Source of the DNA: Haliscomenobacter hydrossis DSM 1100
Lineage (GTDB): Bacteria; Bacteroidota; Bacteroidia; Chitinophagales; Saprospiraceae
Assembly: GCF_000212735.1 (NCBI RefSeq)
Contig: NC_015510.1
Location: 4,589,001-4,653,000, forward strand
Direction: 5' to 3'
Length of the DNA: 64,000 bases
Shown here: positions 34,536 to 42,682 of the stretch, in pieces
Numbering within the stretch: position 1 is the first letter of the stretch
How the letters are laid out: the number at the start of each line of letters is the position of its first letter
The notes under the pieces: model-generated
Seen by the model: the letters and a program-made list of their open reading frames with translations, nothing else
Databases searched by the model: none
Told to the model about the DNA's origin: nothing
Made by a program: the position numbers and the translations under genes

Positions 34536-35255
34536 ATGACACTTTCTACACACAACACCTACCCCTCGGTAGAAGCCCTCACTATCGCCTTTGCCGAATG
34601 GCTCGGCGAGTTGGTCGCCTCCAAAGACAGCTTCTCCATCGCCCTCTCCGGCGGGCGCACCCCCATCTACCTCTTCGATTATCTGGTGAGCCACTACCGC
34701 GACAAAATCGATTGGCAAAAAATAAAATTCTACTGGGGTGACGAGCGCTGCGTGCCCCCAGACCATACCGATAGCAACTACCGGGCAGCCCACGAACATC
34801 TGTTGGCTCCCTTGGCCATTCCTGCCGAAAACATCTTCCGCATCCAGGGCGAGCAAGATCCCGCCGAGGAGGCACAGCGTTATGCTCAGGTCTTGCGTGA
34901 TACCTTACCGATGACGGGAGGAATCCCCCAAGTGGATCTGGTTTTGTTGGGCATGGGTGCCGATGGCCATACCGCATCCTTGTTTCCCAATCGTTTGGAT
35001 TTATTGCCTTCCACCCAAATTTGTGAAGCCGTTGAACACCCCGAATCTGGCCAGCCACGGGTGACGTTCACCATGGAGTTGATCAATCACGCCCAGTGCG
35101 TTGCCTTTATCGTCACGGGTGCCGATAAAGCAGAAAAAGTGCGGATCATCACCCGGGGTGAAAAAAATTCCAAACTATATCCGGCCTCCTACGTCAACCC
35201 CCGCAGTGGCCAATTGTATTGGTTTTTTGACCAGGCAGCCCATCCTCAGCCGTAG
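34536..35255 (+). CDS. pgl: 6-phosphogluconolactonase
   Basis: Pentose phosphate pathway enzyme hydrolysing 6-phosphogluconolactone, about 239 residues, the normal length. Motifs are ALSGGRTP near residue 40, WGDERCVPPDHTDSNYR near 70 and LGMGADGHTASLFP near 145. The start MTLSTHNTYPS (34536) fits the family; the frame extends to 34452, but a -7-like box TATCTTTA at 34513-34520 supports the shorter form. No glucose-6-phosphate dehydrogenase gene is in the window, so this copy is separate from its usual partners. Confidence 0.9.
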   Translation: MTLSTHNTYPSVEALTIAFAEWLGELVASKDSFSIALSGGRTPIYLFDYLVSHYRDKIDWQKIKFYWGDERCVPPDHTDSNYRAAHEHLLAPLAIPAENIFRIQGEQDPAEEAQRYAQVLRDTLPMTGGIPQVDLVLLGMGADGHTASLFPNRLDLLPSTQICEAVEHPESGQPRVTFTMELINHAQCVAFIVTGADKAEKVRIITRGEKNSKLYPASYVNPRSGQLYWFFDQAAHPQP

Positions 35256-35327
35256 CATTTTTAGAACAAATCATAAAACCATACTTTTCTCAAGCCTTGA
35301 TTCGTTTTTCCAAACAACATTGTTATC

Positions 35328-37154
35328 TTGGCTCGATTTCTAAAATTTACAGTAACATTGCGACCTACAGACATCAACGATCCTGAATATTTCCACAAAG
35401 TTGTGGATTGTCAGTATGCTTGCCCTGCACATACGCCGGTCCCGGAATACATCCGGTTGATCGCGGCTGAACGTTATACCGAAGCCTACATGGTCAACTG
35501 GGAATCCAATGTTTTCCCAGGCGTACTCGGACGTACCTGCGATAGACCCTGCGAGCCCGCTTGCCGCCGAGGCAGAGTAGACGAAGAACCCGTGGCCATT
35601 TGTCGCCTCAAACGCGTTGCCGCCGACAACAAGGGCGACATCAGCGATTGGCTGCCGGAGGTTCCACTGATCAAAAATGGCAAAAAAATTGCCTTGATCG
35701 GCGGAGGCCCAGCGTCTTTGACCGTTGCCCGCGACCTGGCTCCGCTGGGGTATGAGATTCACCTTTACGACGAACAAATCGCCGGCGGAGGGATGATGCG
35801 CAGCCAGATTCCCAGTTTCCGTTTGCCGGAAACCGTGCTCAATGAAGAGGTGAATTACATCCTGGACATGGGCATTCATACCCATTTCAAAACCTACGTT
35901 TCCAGCTTGCGCGAGGTGCTCAATCAGGGGTACGACGCGGTATTTGTTGGAACGGGTGCGCCCAAAGGCCGAGACCTCAACATCCCCGGACGTGAAGAAG
36001 GCAAAGCCAACATCCATATCGGCATCGAGTGGTTGGCGAGTGTGGCCTTTGAACACACCAACAAGATTGGCAAAAACGTCATTGTACTTGGTGGTGGAAA
36101 TACCGCGATGGACTGCTGCCGTACTTCCCGCCGTTTGGGTGGCGATCACGTAAAAGTAGTGGTGCGGAGTCCTTTCAGCGAAATGAAAGCCTCACCCTGG
36201 GAAAAAGAAGACGCCCAACACGAAGACATTCCGATCCTGGACAACCACGTACCCAAAGATTTTGTGGTGGAAAATGGTCGCCTCGTGGGCATGCGCTTTG
36301 AAAAAGTAAAGGCCGTTTACGACGAAAAAGGCAAACGCTCCCTCGTGCCTACCGGCGAACCACTGGTGTACATCGAAGCCGATGATGTCTTGATTGCCAT
36401 TGGCCAGGAAAATACATTCCCCTGGATTGAACGCGACTTGGGGCTACAGTTCGACAACTGGAACATGCCCGTCGTGTCCAAAAAAACCTTCCAATCTACC
36501 CTCGATCAGGTGTTTTTTGGTGGAGACGCCGCCTTTGGCCCCGAAAACGTGATCACTGCGGTGGCGCATGGACACCATGCGGCGGTATCGATCGACCTGT
36601 TTTGCCAAGGTAAAGATGTCCAGGTACGTCCTTCCCCGCTGACCAATCTGGTGAGTCAAAAAATGGGCATCCACGAATGGATTTACGACAGTGAAGTGGT
36701 CAACGATGATCGTTATAAAGTTCCTCACGCCGAAAAGCAAAAAACCCTCCGCGACCGCAAGGTAGAGGTAGAGCTGGGTTTTGACAAGGGACTTGGTTTT
36801 AAAGAAGCTCAACGTTGCCTGAACTGCGACGCGCAGACCGTTTTTTATACCAACCGCTGTATTGAGTGCGATGCCTGTGTCGACATCTGTCCAACTTCCT
36901 GCATCACCTTTACCACGAATGGTGAAGAGGATGACCTGCGCACGCGCTTGAATGCCCCCGCCCTCAACCTTTCCCAGGATCTTTACGTCTCGGATTTATT
37001 GCCTGCTACCCAACGGGTAATGGTCAAAGACGAAGACGTCTGTCTGCACTGTGGACTATGCGCCGAGCGCTGCCCCACTGCAGCCTGGGACATGCAGAAA
37101 TTTTTATATTCAACGAGTAAAGCGAGTAATGTATGCGGAGTATTGCAGCTGTAA
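35328..37154 (+). CDS. FAD/NAD(P)-binding iron-sulfur oxidoreductase (GltD/NfnB-like) linked to 2-oxoacid oxidoreductase
   Basis: A 608-residue flavoprotein. The N-terminal GltD-like Cys region (CQYACP; GRTCDRPCEPACRRG) binds a cluster. A first dinucleotide fold IALIGGGPASLTVARDLAP (near 123) binds FAD; a second, VIVLGGGNTAMDCCR (near 250), binds NAD(P)H. FAD contact VFFGGDAAFGPENV near 395. Two 4Fe-4S motifs end the protein: CIECDACVDICP and CLHCGLCAERCP. Start is a TTG at 35328, with another TTG at 35358 possible. It overlaps the next gene by 22 nt. It should carry electrons between NAD(P) and ferredoxin-type clusters of the oxidoreductase encoded downstream. Confidence 0.88.
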   Translation: MARFLKFTVTLRPTDINDPEYFHKVVDCQYACPAHTPVPEYIRLIAAERYTEAYMVNWESNVFPGVLGRTCDRPCEPACRRGRVDEEPVAICRLKRVAADNKGDISDWLPEVPLIKNGKKIALIGGGPASLTVARDLAPLGYEIHLYDEQIAGGGMMRSQIPSFRLPETVLNEEVNYILDMGIHTHFKTYVSSLREVLNQGYDAVFVGTGAPKGRDLNIPGREEGKANIHIGIEWLASVAFEHTNKIGKNVIVLGGGNTAMDCCRTSRRLGGDHVKVVVRSPFSEMKASPWEKEDAQHEDIPILDNHVPKDFVVENGRLVGMRFEKVKAVYDEKGKRSLVPTGEPLVYIEADDVLIAIGQENTFPWIERDLGLQFDNWNMPVVSKKTFQSTLDQVFFGGDAAFGPENVITAVAHGHHAAVSIDLFCQGKDVQVRPSPLTNLVSQKMGIHEWIYDSEVVNDDRYKVPHAEKQKTLRDRKVEVELGFDKGLGFKEAQRCLNCDAQTVFYTNRCIECDACVDICPTSCITFTTNGEEDDLRTRLNAPALNLSQDLYVSDLLPATQRVMVKDEDVCLHCGLCAERCPTAAWDMQKFLYSTSKASNVCGVLQL

Positions 37155-38950
37155 ACGACTTTGTAGTACGTTTTGCCAATGTCAACGGCACGGGTTCCGC
37201 CAGTGCCAATAATATGTTTGCCAAGGCGATTTTTCGGATGGGTCTGCCTTTTTCAGCAAAAAATATTTTCCCTTCCAATATTCAGGGTTTACCTACCTGG
37301 TATGAAGTACGCATCAGTGAAAAAGGTTACCTCGGTCGCCGCGATGGCATCGACCTGATGGTCTGTGTCAACCCACAGAGTCTGCCACAGGATGTAAAAT
37401 CGGTGCGTTCAGGGGGGTATTTCGTGTACGACAGCACCAAAATCCTGCACCCGGAATTTGTGCGGGAAGACATCACCTACATCGGCATTCCGATGATGGA
37501 GATTTGTTTGCGTGAATACACCGATCCACGCTTGCGCCAGTTGTTCAAAAACATGATCTACGTCGGTGCTTTGTCGATGTTGTTGGACATGGATTTTGAG
37601 GTATTCAAAGGCATCATTGCCGATGAATTCAAGAAGAAAGAAAAACTGATTGCCCCCAACATCAACGCGATGGAACTGGGCCGCAATTACGTGAAGGAAC
37701 ATTACGAATGTCCCATCGGCCTGCGCATGGAAACCCGCGATCTGGTGGGTGACAGTATCGTACTGGATGGCAACTCGGCCTGTGGGCTGGGCGCAGTGTA
37801 CGGTGGCGCCACCGTAGCAGCTTGGTACCCTATCACGCCTTCCACCTCTTTGGTCAATGCTTTTGAAAAGTACGCCAATCGCCTGCGGATCGATAAAGAG
37901 ACCGGGAAAAAGAAATTTGCCGTAGTTCAGGCCGAAGACGAACTCGCCGCCATCGGCGTAGCCATCGGAGCCAACTGGAACGGGGCCAGATCATTTACGG
38001 CGACCAGTGGCCCCGGCGTATCCTTGATGAATGAATTTTTGGGCCTGGCTTATTTTGCGGAAATTCCAGTCGTGTTGACCGATGTACAACGTTCGGGGCC
38101 TTCTACGGGGATGCCCACGCGTACGCAGCAATCGGACATTACCCTGGCAGCCTATGCTTCGCATGGAGACAGCAAGCACATCCTGATTTTTCCGTCCAAT
38201 CCGAAGGAATGTTTTGAATTGCAAGCCTTGTCTTTTGATTTGGCTGATCGCTTGCAGACCCCCATCCTGGTCATGATCGACCTCGATCTGGGCATGAACG
38301 AGCACCTTTCTCCCCCGCTCAAATGGGACGACAATCGTAAGTACGATTTGGGCAAGGTGTACGATGCCGAAGACCTGGAGAACATGGCCCAATACGGCCG
38401 TTACCTCGATACGGACGGCGATGGCATTACTTACCGCACCATCCCGGGCACGCACCCCACCAAGGGTTCTTTTTTTACCCGGGGAACTTCCCGCGATGAG
38501 TATGCACGTTACACCGAAGATGGTGCCGTTTATGTGCGCAACATGAATCGTTTGCTCAAAAAATGGGATACGGCCAAAGAAATCATTCCCCAGCCGGAAT
38601 TGTACCAGGATGGCAACCAACACAAAGAAGGGGTAATTTTCTTTGGAACCACGACTTACTCAGCGCTTGAAGCCCTCGATCTGTTGAAAGAAGAGGGTAT
38701 AGAAATGGATGCGATGCGCCTTTTGTCTTTTCCTTTTTCGAAAAAAGTGGAAGACTTTGTCAATGGCCACGAGCGCATTTACGTCATTGAACAAAACCGC
38801 GATGCCCAAATGCGCAGCTTGCTGATCAATGAATTGGAAGTAGATCCCAAAAAATTGATCCGCATCCTGAACTTTGACGGCATGCCGATTACTGCGGCTT
38901 ATATCAGTGAGCAAATTTTGGAAAAAATGGTGGTTGAGAAAGTTGAGTAA
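37133..38950 (+). CDS. 2-oxoacid:ferredoxin oxidoreductase, fused gamma-alpha subunit
   Basis: A 605-residue subunit. Residues 1-190 are the gamma domain (RFANVNGTGSASANNMFAKAI). From about 205 follows the alpha (pyrimidine-binding) domain with GNSACGLGAVYGG, WYPITPSTSL, the SGPGVSLMNEF loop and QRSGPSTGMPTRTQQSD. The order and length fit the KorA type (2-oxoglutarate) more than pyruvate:ferredoxin oxidoreductase, but the substrate is not proven. The catalytic beta subunit is encoded 120 nt downstream. The last codons (VEKVE) and the gap carry GTTGAG words of an inverted repeat. Confidence 0.9.
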   Translation: MRSIAAVNDFVVRFANVNGTGSASANNMFAKAIFRMGLPFSAKNIFPSNIQGLPTWYEVRISEKGYLGRRDGIDLMVCVNPQSLPQDVKSVRSGGYFVYDSTKILHPEFVREDITYIGIPMMEICLREYTDPRLRQLFKNMIYVGALSMLLDMDFEVFKGIIADEFKKKEKLIAPNINAMELGRNYVKEHYECPIGLRMETRDLVGDSIVLDGNSACGLGAVYGGATVAAWYPITPSTSLVNAFEKYANRLRIDKETGKKKFAVVQAEDELAAIGVAIGANWNGARSFTATSGPGVSLMNEFLGLAYFAEIPVVLTDVQRSGPSTGMPTRTQQSDITLAAYASHGDSKHILIFPSNPKECFELQALSFDLADRLQTPILVMIDLDLGMNEHLSPPLKWDDNRKYDLGKVYDAEDLENMAQYGRYLDTDGDGITYRTIPGTHPTKGSFFTRGTSRDEYARYTEDGAVYVRNMNRLLKKWDTAKEIIPQPELYQDGNQHKEGVIFFGTTTYSALEALDLLKEEGIEMDAMRLLSFPFSKKVEDFVNGHERIYVIEQNRDAQMRSLLINELEVDPKKLIRILNFDGMPITAAYISEQILEKMVVEKVE

Positions 38951-39019
38951 GGTTGAGGAGGTTGAGGCTACCGCAGCGTCACAGGTTAAGTCGCTGCGGT
39001 AGCCTCAACCTCCTCAACC
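38951..39019. repeat. Perfect 28-bp inverted repeat of GGTTGAGGA words
   Basis: Arms 38951-38978 and 38992-39019 are perfect complements around a 13-nt loop; each arm has two GTTGAGG words. The left arm begins right after the stop codon of the alpha subunit gene, and imperfect GTTGAG words reach back into the last codons. Complementary CTCAACCTC words continue to about 39057. It lies inside the operon, between the alpha and beta subunit genes. Confidence 0.88.
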
Positions 39020-39070
39020 TCCTCAACCTCTTCAACCGTCTTAACTTCAACTTCTCAATTTTTCCACCAT

Positions 39071-40120
39071 ATGACTTACGTAAAACCTTCATTCCGCCAC
39101 CCCGAACTCCCCAAAAATGATTTGGGATTCACCAAAAAAGACTACGAAGGTGCCATTTCCACCCTCTGTGGCGGGTGCGGCCATGACTCCATCAGTGGAG
39201 CCATTACGCAAGCTTGTTTTGAAATGGCGATTGCGCCCCACCGCCTGGCCAAATTGTCGGGCATCGGGTGCTCTTCCAAAACACCTACTTATTTCCTGGG
39301 CAATTCGCACGGGTTCAATTCGGTGCACGGGCGTATGCCTTCGGTAGCTACCGGGGCCAATCTGGCCAATCGCGACTTGATTTATATGGGCGTCTCCGGC
39401 GACGGAGATACGGCCAGTATTGGCATGGGTCAGTTTGTACACGCCGTGCGCCGCAACCTCAATGTGGTGTACATCGTGATGAACAACGGTTGTTATGGCC
39501 TGACCAAAGGCCAGGACTCGGCCACTGCCGACGTAGGCTCGGTGAGCAAAAACGGGATCAATAGTTTTAATGCGATTGACTTGCCCGCCTTGGCGCTGGA
39601 GCTGGGCGCAACTTTTGTGGCCCGGAGTTTTTCGGGGGATAGAACGCAACTGATTCCGCTGATTAAAGCGGCGGTTTCGCACCACGGTTTTGCCCTGATC
39701 GACGTGATTTCACCTTGTGTGACCTTCAACAACAATACCGGTTCGACCAAATCATACGATTACGTCCGCGAGCACATCACGACTGCCGATGTGGTCGACT
39801 ACGTGCCACCCGGCGAGGAAATTACGATGGAATACGCCGAGGGCTCATCGGCTGAACTGACCTTGCACGACGGCTCCATGCTGCAATTGCACAAACTGGC
39901 CCCCAATTGGGATCCTCGGGATAAACTTGCTGCCATGCAACGCATTTACCTGTCGCGGGTCAACAAAGAGATTCTAACTGGCTTGCTCTACATCGACCCA
40001 GATACTCAGGATCTGCACGATATTTTGAACACTGTGGACAAACCGTTGAACGAGTTACGGGAGGAGGATTTGTGCCCGGGGAGTGGGGCTTTGGAGGAGA
40101 TTAATAGGAGTTTGCGCTAA
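39071..40120 (+). CDS. 2-oxoacid:ferredoxin oxidoreductase, beta subunit
   Basis: Thiamine-diphosphate-binding catalytic subunit, 349 residues. Cluster Cys in STLCGGCGHDSISGA (near 33) and GIGCSSKTP (near 65). TPP motif GVSGDGDTASIGMGQ near 110 with NNGCYGLTKGQ at its end. Together with the gamma-alpha subunit it forms the ferredoxin-dependent 2-oxoglutarate (or other 2-oxoacid) oxidoreductase producing acyl-CoA and reduced ferredoxin. Length is normal. A C-terminal extension after residue 290 (NKEILTGLLYIDP) is also normal for this group. Confidence 0.92.
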   Translation: MTYVKPSFRHPELPKNDLGFTKKDYEGAISTLCGGCGHDSISGAITQACFEMAIAPHRLAKLSGIGCSSKTPTYFLGNSHGFNSVHGRMPSVATGANLANRDLIYMGVSGDGDTASIGMGQFVHAVRRNLNVVYIVMNNGCYGLTKGQDSATADVGSVSKNGINSFNAIDLPALALELGATFVARSFSGDRTQLIPLIKAAVSHHGFALIDVISPCVTFNNNTGSTKSYDYVREHITTADVVDYVPPGEEITMEYAEGSSAELTLHDGSMLQLHKLAPNWDPRDKLAAMQRIYLSRVNKEILTGLLYIDPDTQDLHDILNTVDKPLNELREEDLCPGSGALEEINRSLR

Positions 40121-40144
40121 ATTCCTTTTCCAACGATATTGCGG

Positions 40145-40163
40145 GTTCGGGGTAGTCCCGAAC
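40145..40163 (+). terminator. Hairpin after the oxidoreductase operon
   Basis: GTTCGGG (40145-40151) and CCCGAAC (40157-40163) form a 7-bp GC-rich stem with a 5-nt loop, 24 nt after the beta subunit stop. No T-run follows, so it is a weak terminator or an RNA end stabiliser. Confidence 0.5.
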
Positions 40164-40216
40164 TCGCCCCAAAGGTTAAATTTAACCCATCCGATCCATA
40201 GAATAGAAGCAATCAT

Positions 40217-40224
40217 TATGTTTG
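40217..40224 (+). promoter_or_regulatory. Bacteroidota -7 box before the HExxH lipoprotein
   Basis: TATGTTTG is an exact TAnnTTTG match, 34 nt before the ATG at 40259. No clear -33 TTTG lies at the right distance, so the evidence is partial. Confidence 0.35.
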
Positions 40225-40258
40225 CATTTGCCTGAACAACGGCTTAGACTTCTATTCC

Positions 40259-41128
40259 ATGAAAACTAGACATTTTTTACTTGGCCTCAGTATTTTAGGC
40301 CTTCTCAGCGCCTGCTCGCCCAAGGTTGTGGTCAAGCCACTCCAAAATTACCCGGCCCGCCAATTGTATGAAGGCTTGATTGTATTCATGCCAAGCGATT
40401 CGATTAAGTATACAGAACAGGAAGTCATTGGAGAAATTCGAGTCATGGACAGTGGTACAACGATCAACTGCGATTTAGAAACAGTTGTGGATTCTGCCAA
40501 GGCGCAGGCCTTGAAACTTGGTGCCAATGCCATTAAAATCTACAAACACAAACTTCCAAATTACCTTGGAAGCAGCTGCCACCAAATTAGCGCCAAAGCG
40601 CTGCGGTTAAGTGACATCAAGCCATATGAAAAACAAATTGTCTGGGATGCTCGCCGAAGGCTGAGCATCGCTGATTTTAAAGGAGATACCTTGAACCGGC
40701 CTTTCCAAGCTGCAACCTGTAGTTCATTTAATTACAAAACCTGGGGCAGGTTGATCGATGGCTACATGACATTGAAAGTGGAAACCTTTTTCGATTGTTT
40801 TTGCTCTTACTTCAAACCCGATCCTGCTGCTGAAACCTTACTTGAACACGAACAAATTCATTTTGACATTAGTGAAATTTACGCCCGCCGATTTGTCCGC
40901 CAGGTGAGTTCAGAAATAAAATCAATCGAAGAATTCAACAACACCGGGGAAAAAATCGCTAGAACCGTTGTTCTCGACATGCAAAAACGGCAGGACTTAT
41001 ACGATAGTGAGGTATACGTTGATCCATCCAAACAAGGTGCTTGGATCGAAAAAACGCAAATTGAATTGCAGGAACTCCAGGAATTTGCGCCAAAGCAACT
41101 CCGCATCAGATTTAAAACAAAGAAGTAG
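40259..41128 (+). CDS. Lipoprotein with HExxH-type metal site
   Basis: A 289-residue lipoprotein (MKTRHFLLGLSILGLLSAC, Cys 19). The N-terminal part (25-120) resembles YbjQ-like or DUF4156-like small domains with a DSAKAQALKLGANAIKIY segment. The C-terminal part starts with IVWDARRRLSIADFKGD and has TLLEHEQIHFDISEIYARR, where HEQIH is a HExxH zinc-protease-like motif. This fits secreted DUF922-type putative proteases. Peptidase activity is inference. It is monocistronic with its own -7 box. Confidence 0.72.
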   Translation: MKTRHFLLGLSILGLLSACSPKVVVKPLQNYPARQLYEGLIVFMPSDSIKYTEQEVIGEIRVMDSGTTINCDLETVVDSAKAQALKLGANAIKIYKHKLPNYLGSSCHQISAKALRLSDIKPYEKQIVWDARRRLSIADFKGDTLNRPFQAATCSSFNYKTWGRLIDGYMTLKVETFFDCFCSYFKPDPAAETLLEHEQIHFDISEIYARRFVRQVSSEIKSIEEFNNTGEKIARTVVLDMQKRQDLYDSEVYVDPSKQGAWIEKTQIELQELQEFAPKQLRIRFKTKK

Positions 41129-41184
41129 CAGTGAGTTCAACCTTTTCATTTAATCCTAATTTCAGTGCTTTCTTTAAACATTAA

Positions 41185-41278
41185 ATTCAAAAATCGGATC
41201 AAAATTCAAAAAAATCGGATCAAATCGAACCAAAGAACACGAAGCGAAGCGTTGTCAACGTCTAACTTTGTGTTCTTT
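41185..41278. repeat. Direct repeat and hairpin in a gene-free gap
   Basis: The 312-nt gap 41129-41440 has no gene. ATTCAAAAATCGGATCAAA occurs at 41185-41203 and, with two extra A, at 41204-41224. A stem AAAGAACAC (41232-41240) / GTGTTCTTT (41270-41278) follows, with an inner CGTTGTCAACG palindrome. It may serve as the 3' end of the lipoprotein mRNA. Confidence 0.6.
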
Positions 41279-41440
41279 GAGCCCTCTTTTTTTCCCTTTG
41301 TTTTTAAATAATTGTCGCTTTGGCCGTCTTTGGAAAAACCAGGATAGCTTCTTCTTGCGTCCTTTTTTCTCAATTTGCTAAACATTGGAAACTCGGCGAC
41401 GTTTCATGATAGTTTTACAAACGGCACTTAGTTTTCACCC

Positions 41441-42601
41441 ATGCAATTTGACTTCTCAGCCAAAAGCGGTCTCCTGCTCATTTTTTTCGTCCACGGCCTG
41501 GTTTTTTGTTTTTTACTCCTCAAAAAAGGCTGGCAACATCAGGACAAGGCGAGTCTGTGGCTGAGCCTATTTGTTTTTTTGTGCGCGATGTACATTGCCC
41601 CTTTTATGTTGGGTTATGCAGGCTGGTATTCCCAAGAATTTAGCCGCAATATCATGTTTTATGTGCCTTTCCAACAATTGTTGCTCATCGGGCCAGTGAT
41701 CTATTTTTACACCCAAAGTTTGTTGAATAAATCTTTTAAAATCAGCAAAAAAGACCTTTGGCACTTTCTGCCGGCCCTTGCTTATTTTGGGTATACCCTC
41801 GTCGTTTTTGTCACCGATCAACTCATCCTGCACCGATATTATTTTTATGCCGATGGCCGAGATATGGACCTTGATCTCTGGTACCAGGTGGCTGGATTGG
41901 TTTCGATGCTGGTGTATTTGTACCTGAGTTTGCGGTACTACGCGGTGTACAAAAAGATTGCATTTGAGGTGGTCAGTTTTGCCGATTCCATTTTGTTCAT
42001 CTGGATTCAGCGCTACCTTCTGGCACTGGTGCTGATTTCGCTCTTGCGGGTGTTGTTTTTTATTTTGAACCCGGAATGGGACGAATTTGGTAGTAAATTT
42101 TGGTACTACCTCTGTTTTTCCATTTTGTTCTACTACATCACCATCAGTGGCTATGCCAATTCGGTGCAATCGGTAATTCCACTGGAGGCGGCATTATCCT
42201 ATCAGGAAACGCCCTTGCATGTGCTGGAAAAGGGAAACAAAGGACCTGCCGAGTTGGTCAATTTATCGGAGTGGAAGCACAAAATTGTGCAAATAATGCA
42301 ATCCGATCGGCTATTTGAAAACCCCAATCTCACCTTAACCGATGTGGCGGAAAAACTCAGGACGCCCCCCAAGCAGGTGTCCCAAATCGTGAATCAAGGC
42401 TTTCAACTCAATTTCAACGACTTTGTCAATCAGTACCGCACCGAGGCCATCCTTGAAAAATTTCAACACGGCGAGCACCATCAGAAAACCCTGCTCGCCC
42501 TCGCGCTGGAATGTGGTTTCAACTCCAAATCCACGTTCAACCGCGCCTTTAAGAAGAGTACGGGCCTTTCTCCTCAGGACTACCTGAAAAATCAAGCCTG
42601 A
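41441..42601 (+). CDS. AraC-family regulator with membrane-spanning N-terminus
   Basis: A 386-residue regulator. Residues 1-240 contain about seven hydrophobic helices (for example LLLIFFVHGLVFCFLLL and FWYYLCFSILFYYITISGYA). The C-terminal 110 residues are an AraC double helix-turn-helix: LTLTDVAEKLRTPPKQVSQIVN and the second helix block LALECGFNSKSTFNRAFKKSTG. Such proteins probably sense a ligand or the membrane state and bind DNA directly. The serine hydrolase gene 81 nt downstream is the obvious candidate target. A paralogue with the same layout is encoded at 54027-55166. Confidence 0.87.
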   Translation: MQFDFSAKSGLLLIFFVHGLVFCFLLLKKGWQHQDKASLWLSLFVFLCAMYIAPFMLGYAGWYSQEFSRNIMFYVPFQQLLLIGPVIYFYTQSLLNKSFKISKKDLWHFLPALAYFGYTLVVFVTDQLILHRYYFYADGRDMDLDLWYQVAGLVSMLVYLYLSLRYYAVYKKIAFEVVSFADSILFIWIQRYLLALVLISLLRVLFFILNPEWDEFGSKFWYYLCFSILFYYITISGYANSVQSVIPLEAALSYQETPLHVLEKGNKGPAELVNLSEWKHKIVQIMQSDRLFENPNLTLTDVAEKLRTPPKQVSQIVNQGFQLNFNDFVNQYRTEAILEKFQHGEHHQKTLLALALECGFNSKSTFNRAFKKSTGLSPQDYLKNQA

Positions 42602-42682
42602 AATGGGTGCCAAATCTGGATTTGGAGCGCCAAGGAGGTTTTTCTACCTGATTTTTGGAGCCTGAACTTCAAAAACAGGATC

